From the NCBI GenBank assembly GCA_012519365.1, contig JAAYQH010000315.1:1-6104 (forward strand): 6,104 nucleotides of DNA. Reading direction: 5' to 3'. Source of the DNA: Planctomycetota bacterium. Its GTDB lineage: Bacteria > Planctomycetota > Phycisphaerae > Sedimentisphaerales > Anaerohalosphaeraceae. The notes under the pieces were generated by a model. It did not search any database and had not been told where the DNA came from. It saw nothing but the letters and a program-made list of their open reading frames with translations. Both the position numbers and the translations under genes were made by a program. Below are positions 1 through 5,700 of this stretch, piece by piece. How positions within the stretch are numbered: the first letter of the stretch is position 1; the number at the start of each line of letters is the position of its first letter.

Positions 1-924
1 AGCGTCACCACCGGCTGGCAAACTGTTTTTCGCTCAAAAGATATCTTTGGCCCTTACGAAGACAAGATCGTTCTGGAACAAGGCTCGACGCCCATCAACG
101 GCCCCCATCAGGGCGGCTGGGTGCAGACGCCGTCAGGCCAATCGTGGTTTATCCACTTTCAAGACGCCGGCCCCTACGGCCGCATTACTCACCTCCAGCC
201 TGTGCAATGGATAGACGACTGGCCTGTCATAGGGCTCGATCCGGACGGTGACGGTACAGGCGAACCGGTCAGCACATACCAAAAACCCGATGTCCAAGGT
301 CGATTCCCGATTGTCAGCCCTGCTGAATCCGACGACTTCCGGGCCGACACCCTCGGGCTTCAATGGCAATGGCAGGCCAACCCCCAACTGACGTGGTACG
401 CCCTGATCCGAGGTACTGACCCTCTGCGACTGTTTGCCACACCCGTGCCGCAAGACAGTGTTTCTCTGTGGGATGTGCCCAACCTTCTGCTGCAAAAATT
501 TCCTGCTCCCGACTTTACCGCCGAGACGAAAGTAACGCTCACCTCCCGCTATGACGGCAAACGCGCCGGCCTGATTATCTTCGGCGATGATTATGCCGCA
601 CTGTCTATTATCGCCAAAGACGGCCGATTCTTTTTGCAACATTCTGTCTGTCGAAACGCCGTCAGAGGCGGCAGGGAAAAAATCGTCGCCGAGAAACCCC
701 TTGATACGGACACGCTCTATCTGAAAGTACGCGTTGCTTCACCGCAGGCAGTGTGCCGGTTCAGTTACAGCACCAATGGGCAATTTTATACGGACATCGG
801 CGGCGACTTTCCCGCCAAATCCGGACGGTGGGTCGGCACCAAAGTCGGCCTGTTCTGCATCGCCGAGAAAGACGCCCGATACGGCGGATATGCGGACTTT
901 CAATGGTTCAAGATCGATAAATAG
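1..924 (+). CDS. Glycoside hydrolase family 43 protein, 3' part (beta-xylosidase/arabinofuranosidase-like)
   Basis: The frame is open from the first base to a TAG stop, giving the last 307 residues of a protein whose start is outside the window. Residues 1-80 read as the end of a GH43 five-bladed propeller: the RSKDIFGPYE strand, then NGPHQGG with the family's conserved central histidine (H36), then WFIHFQDAGPYGRI and LQPVQW. From about residue 110 (SDDF) to the end is a beta-sandwich resembling the GH43 C-terminal concanavalin A-like domain (GH43_C2 type), with RYDGKRAGLIIFGDDYAAL and FSYSTNGQFY as typical strands. Family enzymes hydrolyse xylo-oligosaccharides or arabinose side chains with inversion. 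The catalytic Asp/Asp/Glu residues should lie upstream and cannot be checked, nor can a signal peptide. The GTG at 121 is an internal valine, not the start. The subfamily and exact substrate are not determinable here. The gene converges on the cupin gene with 56 bp between stops. Confidence 0.9.
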   Translation, partial: SVTTGWQTVFRSKDIFGPYEDKIVLEQGSTPINGPHQGGWVQTPSGQSWFIHFQDAGPYGRITHLQPVQWIDDWPVIGLDPDGDGTGEPVSTYQKPDVQGRFPIVSPAESDDFRADTLGLQWQWQANPQLTWYALIRGTDPLRLFATPVPQDSVSLWDVPNLLLQKFPAPDFTAETKVTLTSRYDGKRAGLIIFGDDYAALSIIAKDGRFFLQHSVCRNAVRGGREKIVAEKPLDTDTLYLKVRVASPQAVCRFSYSTNGQFYTDIGGDFPAKSGRWVGTKVGLFCIAEKDARYGGYADFQWFKIDK

Positions 925-931
925 ACAAAAC

Positions 932-950
932 CTGGTTTCCTCGGAACCGG
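932..950. terminator. Candidate bidirectional terminator between convergent genes
   Basis: A short imperfect hairpin: TGGTT and CC pair with GG and AACCG around a CTCG loop, with one bulged T at 938 and one G-T pair. It starts 7 bp after the GH43 stop. On the plus strand it is followed by a weak T-rich stretch (CTTCTTTTGG). On the minus strand, reading out of the cupin gene, it is followed by TTTTGTCTATTTAT. The position between two convergent genes supports a shared terminator, but the stem is short and the T-tracts are interrupted. Confidence 0.4.
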
Positions 951-980
951 ACAGGCTTCTTTTGGCAGCTCCGCCGTCGC

Positions 981-1346
981 TTAGGTCTGTTCAACGCCTT
1001 TGTTGCCAGCCTGTGCCGTCTCATTGGCCACAGCGGCGGGGGCAACACAGAAGATATAAACAAGGGGCTCTGTGCCCGTGTTGAAGATATTATGGGGCGT
1101 ATGCGGCGGAATGTAGCAGATTTTGCCGACGCCGATGTCCAGTCGCTGATCGCCCACGTGAGCAATTCCCCGTCCGGCCAAAAATACCAACTGCTCTTCG
1201 TGGCCTTCGGTAGAATGCTGTCCGCACTCGGTGCCCGGCGCCAGCCACACCCGACCGGATTTCATCCCGCAACTTGCCGGCGCGCCCGCGATTAAACGCT
1301 GATAATTCGGTTCGTCGTTGAGTTCAATAACAAAGGCATTCGGCAT
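981..1346 (-). CDS. Small single-domain cupin protein
   Basis: A complete 121-residue protein of the cupin (RmlC-like jelly roll) superfamily. Cupin motif 1 is at residues 38-58: G38, then H44, H49, E50/E51 and G58 (text HSTEGHEEQLVFLAG). Motif 2 is at 80-89 (PPHTPHNIFN) with H85 and N89. Together H44, H49, E51 and H85 could bind one divalent metal. The usual second histidine of the HxH pair is T46 here, and H49 may replace it. There is no signal peptide, so it is probably cytoplasmic. The ATG start is supported by a GAAGGGA ribosome site (minus strand, 1354-1360) 7 bases upstream. Cupins this small include sugar-binding proteins, isomerases and dioxygenases, so no reaction can be assigned. 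The gene is divergent from the lacI-type gene, sharing a palindrome-rich control region, and convergent with the GH43 gene, which suggests a role in the same sugar response. That link is inference. Confidence 0.88.
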   Translation of the reverse strand: MPNAFVIELNDEPNYQRLIAGAPASCGMKSGRVWLAPGTECGQHSTEGHEEQLVFLAGRGIAHVGDQRLDIGVGKICYIPPHTPHNIFNTGTEPLVYIFCVAPAAVANETAQAGNKGVEQT

Positions 1347-1353
1347 TGGAAGT

Positions 1354-1360
1354 TCCCTTC
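1354..1360 (-). promoter_or_regulatory. Ribosome binding site of the cupin gene
   Basis: GAAGGGA on the minus strand, 7 bases before the ATG at 1346. It is a good Shine-Dalgarno match and decides the start used. Confidence 0.6.
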
Positions 1361-1382
1361 AGTAAACCTATTTCGTGGGCCA

Positions 1383-1411
1383 TTCCTACCGAAAGAGAGA
1401 AAAAAAGTCAA
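1383..1411 (-). promoter_or_regulatory. Candidate sigma70-type promoter for the cupin gene
   Basis: On the minus strand there is a TTGACT -35 element (1406-1411, five of six consensus bases), a 17-base pyrimidine-rich spacer, and a weak -10 TAGGAA (1383-1388, three of six). Transcription would start near 1376, giving a leader of about 30 bases that includes the GAAGGGA ribosome site. The spacing and location are right but the -10 is poor. Confidence 0.4.
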
Positions 1412-1435
1412 CCCATTTGATGGAAATTTGGAAAA

Positions 1436-1445
1436 ATTTCGAAAT
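1436..1445. promoter_or_regulatory. Candidate operator palindrome ATTTCGAAAT
   Basis: A perfect 10-bp palindrome with central CG. It overlaps a second inverted repeat, GAAATTT / AAATTTC with a 4-base gap (1423-1440). Its edge lies about 25 bp upstream of the candidate cupin -35 box. A central CG in an A/T-rich palindrome is a common form of LacI-family operator. Assignment to the adjacent regulator is inference. Confidence 0.45.
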
Positions 1446-1466
1446 GTCTCACGCCTTGCTAATTTT

Positions 1467-1476
1467 TTTTCGAAAA
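1467..1476. promoter_or_regulatory. Candidate operator palindrome TTTTCGAAAA
   Basis: A perfect 10-bp palindrome with the same TTTCGAAA core as the site at 1436-1445. The two centres are 31 bp apart, about three helical turns, so proteins bound at both would face the same side of the DNA. It sits at the end of an eight-T run. Confidence 0.45.
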
Positions 1477-1510
1477 GCCAGACGTTATGCTGTAACTTTT
1501 TATTTTTTCA

Positions 1511-1528
1511 AAGGATAACGCGATCCTT
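1511..1528. repeat. Inverted repeat AAGGAT-N6-ATCCTT
   Basis: Six-base perfect arms separated by AACGCG, in the middle of the divergent region. It does not share the TTTCGAAA core, so it may be a site for another regulator, a small hairpin in a leader transcript, or chance. No T-run follows it directly, so it is not a clear terminator. Confidence 0.3.
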
Positions 1529-1585
1529 CCACATCGCCCCCTTGTTTTGAATAGGGCTTTGCACCCGTCATATGTCCGAGAGGAG

Positions 1586-1610
1586 TCGAAAATTTTATCG
1601 AAAATTTTCG
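1586..1610. promoter_or_regulatory. Tandem TCGAAAATTTT repeat containing a 12-bp palindrome
   Basis: Two exact copies of the 11-mer TCGAAAATTTT (1586-1596 and 1598-1608) lie in direct repeat with a 12-bp period. The second copy is part of the perfect palindrome CGAAAATTTTCG (1599-1610). It lies just upstream of the candidate -35 box of the lacI-type gene and uses the same TCGAAA half-site as the other palindromes, so it probably belongs to the same operator set. Confidence 0.5.
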
Positions 1611-1617
1611 TAACGCA

Positions 1618-1644
1618 TTGACCTTTTTCGAAAAAAATGATAAG
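1618..1644 (+). promoter_or_regulatory. Candidate promoter of the lacI-type gene
   Basis: TTGACC (-35, 1618-1623) is followed by GATAAG (1639-1644, 15-base spacer) or TAAGGT (1641-1646, 17-base spacer) as weak -10 elements. The spacer is filled by the TTTTTCGAAAAA palindrome, a classic place for a repressor. Transcription would begin near 1651, only a few bases before the ATG, which would make the mRNA nearly leaderless and leave out the AAGG ribosome site. Another weak candidate is TTGAAT (1547-1552) with TATGTC (1571-1576), which would keep the ribosome site and place the tandem repeat in the leader. Confidence 0.35.
1624..1635. promoter_or_regulatory. Candidate operator palindrome TTTTTCGAAAAA
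   Basis: A perfect 12-bp palindrome, the longest site with the TTTCGAAA core. It sits between the candidate -35 and -10 elements of the lacI-type gene and ends 18 bp before its ATG. Binding here would be expected to block transcription, consistent with autorepression, which is common in this family. Confidence 0.5.
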
Positions 1645-1653
1645 GTTTAGATT

Positions 1654-2721
1654 ATGTCCAAACGGAAAGTCAATCAGAAAGATATCGCAGAGTCTCTCCG
1701 CTTGTCGGTCGCGACCGTCTCGAAAGCCCTAAGCGGGGATTATTCGGATATCAATTCAGAAACACGGGCACGTGTGGTCAATATGGCCAGTCAGCTTGGA
1801 TATATGCACGGGTCCGGTCGTCAACAAGCCATCGCCGAGGAAACCGCATCCTATTTGGTCGGCGTGCTGATCCTGCGAAAACTGCATGAGTGGCAGCATA
1901 CGACCTATTTTGCCGGAATGAGCGAAAAGTGTGCCAAGCTGAACGTATCGCTCATTTTGCATTATGTCAGCGAAGACAGCTGTGAACATATTTTCGACCA
2001 GGACTATCAGCCCCCGGCAATGCGGGAGGGGAAACTGTCGGGGCTGATTCTGGTCAACCACTGGCCTGAGCCGATTGTGAACCGGCTGGCCTCAAGGCAG
2101 CCGTGCATCGCGATCCAGCAACCGTATCCCAACGCGCGGGTCGATGTGGTGGGGGCTGACGAGGCGCAGGGAATTGATTTGCTGGGGGATCATTTGTTTG
2201 GTCTGAAGCATCGACGGATCGGTTTTTTTGGGCATTGTTCGCAAGTGGACTTTGCCCGTCGGCGTTTCGGAGCCTATGTCAGTACGCTGTATCGGCTGGG
2301 ACTGGAGTACGACCCGGCCGACACCGTGCCGCTTTCGGCGGCCCATCTGGAAGATAAAGAGATTATTCTCACCGGCCAAATCGAATCGGTGATACGACGA
2401 ATTCAGCGTGGGGTCCGAGCGTGGATTTGTGCCAATGATTGGGTGGGATATTTGCTTTGCCGAGGACTTATCGACCGGGGATATCACATCCCCAAAGGCG
2501 TTTCCGTCGTCGGATTCGATGACAGTGAGGATAATACGCTCGGATGCCCCAAGCTGACCAGCATTACCATCCCGTCTCAAAAAATCGGGGCCGAGGCCCT
2601 GCGACGGCTGATTAACCGCGTACGCCATCCGGCCAGCCCCTCATTACGCGTCTTGCTGCCTTGTAAACTCTTTGAGGCACAAACATCCGGCCCTGCCCCG
2701 CGAACAGTAACGTCCGTATGA
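1654..2721 (+). CDS. LacI-family transcriptional regulator
   Basis: A complete 355-residue protein, the usual length for the LacI/GalR family. Residues 6-28 form the N-terminal helix-turn-helix (QKDIAESLRLSVATVSKALSG). V19 and A20 stand where LacI has the base-reading Y17 and Q18, and K24 where it has R22. The hinge region follows LGY (48-50). From about residue 65 a periplasmic-binding-protein-like sugar sensor begins (YLVGVLILRK). It includes KHRRIGFFG, ICANDWVGYLLCRGL and the strongly diagnostic VSVVGFDDSEDN ... PKLTSITIPSQKIGAEALRRL near the C terminus. It is expected to be a cytoplasmic dimer or tetramer that binds operators and responds to a sugar or sugar phosphate. The ligand cannot be told. 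The start is fixed by an in-frame TAG at 1648-1650, with ATAAGG 8 bases before the ATG. The hinge is unusual: the leucine that wedges into the operator centre in LacI aligns with A59. The protease gene follows after 58 bp on the same strand. Confidence 0.95.
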   Translation: MSKRKVNQKDIAESLRLSVATVSKALSGDYSDINSETRARVVNMASQLGYMHGSGRQQAIAEETASYLVGVLILRKLHEWQHTTYFAGMSEKCAKLNVSLILHYVSEDSCEHIFDQDYQPPAMREGKLSGLILVNHWPEPIVNRLASRQPCIAIQQPYPNARVDVVGADEAQGIDLLGDHLFGLKHRRIGFFGHCSQVDFARRRFGAYVSTLYRLGLEYDPADTVPLSAAHLEDKEIILTGQIESVIRRIQRGVRAWICANDWVGYLLCRGLIDRGYHIPKGVSVVGFDDSEDNTLGCPKLTSITIPSQKIGAEALRRLINRVRHPASPSLRVLLPCKLFEAQTSGPAPRTVTSV

Positions 2722-2779
2722 GATAAGAAACCGTGTTTTTCCGATACGCCCAAGGCACATCACATTCAAGAGGATTTTT
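2722..2779 (+). other. Short gap between lacI-type and protease genes
   Basis: Fifty-eight bases on the same strand. It contains a T-run (2736-2740) but no stem able to form an intrinsic terminator before it, no clear promoter, and none of the TTTCGAAA palindromes. The simplest reading is that the regulator and the protease share a transcript, though an unrecognised promoter could be inside the regulator gene. Confidence 0.45.
2768..2774 (+). promoter_or_regulatory. Ribosome binding site of the C25 protease gene
   Basis: AAGAGGA, 5 bases before the ATG at 2780. The frame stays open further upstream, so this site together with the signal peptide directly after the ATG decides the start. Confidence 0.65.
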
Positions 2780-5700
2780 ATGAGTCACACCATCCGTGGG
2801 GAAAGTTTCTGTCGTCTTGTCCTCTGGACTGTTATTTTACTGGTTATGGTCTGTGCAGCGTTTGCCTCAGCGGCATCCATTTGCGTGGATGTCAATGGTC
2901 AGCAGACGTGGTTAGAAACCTCAGCGGTGCCGCTATCTCGGTCCGCCCAAAACACAAATGCAGTTTTTTCGGTCACCAGCGAACGGACTCGATTTCTTTC
3001 GGAGTCCGGCAGTCCCGACATCCCCTTTGAAGTGCTGCCGTTACTGCTTCCGTCTGATGCCAACCTCCAGACGGTCCAAACCCGGCTGGAGGCCGCCTAT
3101 ATCCCTGTTGAGGGACATTGGTACGTCGCCCCAAAACCGCCGATTGCCACCCGCGATCGGGAGGGAAACGAAATCATTATCTGGCCGGAAGGCAGAACGA
3201 TTATCGAGGGCCATGATGCCGCAGTGTACAATACAAACGCCTTCTGGCCGCTCGATGAGGCACCCATCGTCCACAGGGGCACACTGGGCGGCTGGAAACT
3301 GGTCGAGGCAGCCGTTCCTCTCTTTCGCTACAATCCGGTTACCGGCGAACTGTTGGAACTGTCCACGGCGTATTTAACTCTGAGCGTCGAGAAAACCCTT
3401 TCGCGTGCCTCCACGGCCGCCGCGCGAACGATTGGCGCACATGCCACCGAGCGTGTTCGCTCGTTAGCCGTTAATTTTGACCAGTTCGCAGACACCCTCC
3501 TCAGTTCCTCACAAGAGGTATCCACCGAATTCGGCCAGATGGCGCCGGCCTCGCCGTCCTTGTCCCGTGCCGGCTATGCTATCATTACCACCAACGCAAT
3601 TCGCAATGAGTCCAGACGACTGGCAGATTTTGTCGCTCACAAACAATCAACTTACACGGTCAGCGTCATTACTGAAGATCAATACGGCAGCGGCTCAGGG
3701 GATACGGCGGCGAATAATATCCGCGCCTGGCTTCAGAATAATTATACCAACAGCGCCTATGGGAACGGGGGCATTCTGTATGTGCTGCTGATCGGCGATC
3801 CGCGCACCAACTCCTCCGCTGTGCCCATGAAAATGTGCCTTGGGGATCATCCGACCGACTACTTCTACGCGGAACTCACTGCCAATTGGGATGCCAACGG
3901 CAACGGTATTTACGGCGAAAACGGTGAATCAGACAAATACTTTGAGGTGTACACAGGGCGCATTCCGTATTACGGGAACATCAACGATACCGATAACATA
4001 TTGCAGAAAATCATCACCTATGAAACCTCCGCCGATACGGCCTGGCGGCGAAACGCATTATTGCCGATGGTGCCGCTGGACGATTCTACTCCGGCCTACC
4101 AAGTCGGTGAGCAGATCAAAAACAACCTGCTGGAGCCAAGGGCTGTTTTTTCAACACGAATTTATGAGAAGGATTACGGCTTGATACCACCGCCGGAATA
4201 TCTGCTGAAGGATCGGTATCCTGCCTTCGAGTGGAGCCAAACCATTTACGGTTTGGTGGTTTGGATGACCCACGGCTGGAGCGAAGGGGGTTCGGGAGTA
4301 ATCAGTACCGGGGATGTACCCAATCTCAATAACACCTATCCCAGCGCCGTGTACCAGGGGTCCTGTGCGACCGGAGAACCCGAAACCCCAACCAATCTGG
4401 GCTATTCCATTCTGAAGAACGGCGGCATTGGCACCATCGCGGCCAGCCGAAATTCCTGGTACTGGGTCGGCCAATCCGATTTCACAAACACCTCATCAAT
4501 CGGAGGGCTGGGTTATCAATATGCCCGACGCCTGGTTGAGCGAAAAACCCTCGGACAAGCCATTTGGGACACGAAAGAAACGCTGGATTACTGGGATAAA
4601 AACTATTATGTGATGAATCTTTACGGGGATCCGTCAGTGGTTGTTATGCCGCCGGAACCTGAGTTGCTGGTTACGCCCACACAACCGCTGTACTTTAACG
4701 TCACATACGGACAAACCAACCCCTCTGCGTTGACCTTAACGCTGAAAAGCAATGCTGCCTTCTCAATGGATTGCACCCTGGCTACAGAGGCCGATTGGCT
4801 CGCGATCTCTCCGGCGTCCGGAAGACTCGCGGCCGGGTCAACAGCCACCGTGACTATTCAACTTACCGAGACAGCGACTTTACTGGGTGTCGGAACACAC
4901 TCGGCCACCGTCGCGATTTACAATACAACACTGGATACGGTCGAAGAACGTACCGTAGTTCTGAAGGTCTACCCCGCCTCACTGCGGGGCTATTGGCCGC
5001 TGGATGAAACCGCCGGCACAACCGCCTATGATGCAACCGGTGAAGGGAAAGACGGCCTCTTGAAGGGAGACTTTTCTTTTGAAACAAACAGCATTGGCGG
5101 TCCGTTTGCAAATGCTCTGGAGTTTGACGGCATCGATGATGCAATCGAGATTCCGGCATTGAATCTGTATTCCAATCGGGCCACCCTCTCGGCATGGATC
5201 AGACGCGACAGCAGTTCGACGGATTGGGCCGGTGTTGTCTTTTGCCGTGCCGGTAACACGGTTGCCGGCATCAACATACGCCGCAACGGCGAATTGCGCT
5301 ACCACTGGAATGAACAATCCAACACCTATAACTGGGCCAGCGGGTTGATGGTTCCGGTCGGGAAAAAGATTTTTGTGGCTCTTGTCATCGAACCCAACAA
5401 GGCGACCCTGTATATGTACGACAACGGGACGCTTTATTCCAGTTCTCAAAACATCGTTCACGACATTGAAGAGTTCAACGGCCCGTTATGGATCGGTCGG
5501 GATCCAACACAAAATCGCTATTTCAAAGGCGCCATTGATGATGTGCGGATTTACAGCACGGCGCTGAATACCCAACAAATCAATGCCGTCATTCTTGGCG
5601 GCCCGTCAGCGGTTCCAACACCGAGCAACGGTCGAATTGGCACCGTCCTGGTGCCGGACTTAACATGGGTGATGGGCGCTTCGGCGGTCTTCAATGATGT

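Larger units (their letters stand above)
1347..1653. other. AT-rich divergent intergenic control region
   Basis: These 307 bases separate the divergent cupin and lacI-type starts. I see no convincing coding frame or structured RNA. The region is much richer in A/T runs than its neighbours and contains repeated short palindromes with a central CG (1436-1445, 1467-1476, 1586-1610, 1624-1635), an 18-bp inverted repeat (1511-1528), and candidate promoters at each end. Its likely job is joint control of the two flanking genes. Confidence 0.7.

Noticed and set aside
121..123. GTG as the start of the GH43-like gene
   Set aside because: The frame is open and reads as conserved GH43 sequence upstream to base 1, so this codon is an internal valine.
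133..642. Minus-strand open frame of 169 codons opposite the GH43 gene
   Set aside because: It lies wholly inside the clearly recognisable GH43 frame, has no family resemblance, and is a reading-frame shadow.
734..1084. Plus-strand 116-codon open frame spanning the GH43 end and the convergent gap
   Set aside because: It overlaps GH43 in another frame and the cupin gene on the other strand, has a low-complexity Arg/Pro/Ser-rich product, and has no ribosome site.
1586..1610. Tandem TCGAAAATTTT copies as a CRISPR-like or mobile-element repeat
   Set aside because: There are only two short copies with a one-base gap, with no spacers, no target-site duplication and no transposase nearby. A regulatory site fits better.
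2728..2740. T-run after the lacI-type gene as an intrinsic terminator
   Set aside because: The only pairing before the Ts is AAAC/GTTT around a three-base loop, too weak to terminate.
2958..4184. Possible frameshifts suggested by several alternative-frame open stretches in the protease gene
   Set aside because: Codon-by-codon reading from 2780 gives one uninterrupted frame with conserved propeptide and catalytic motifs in order, so the gene is intact as far as visible.
4979..5461. Minus-strand 160-codon open frame opposite the protease gene
   Set aside because: The plus-strand frame here encodes a recognisable LamG domain, and the minus-strand product resembles nothing.
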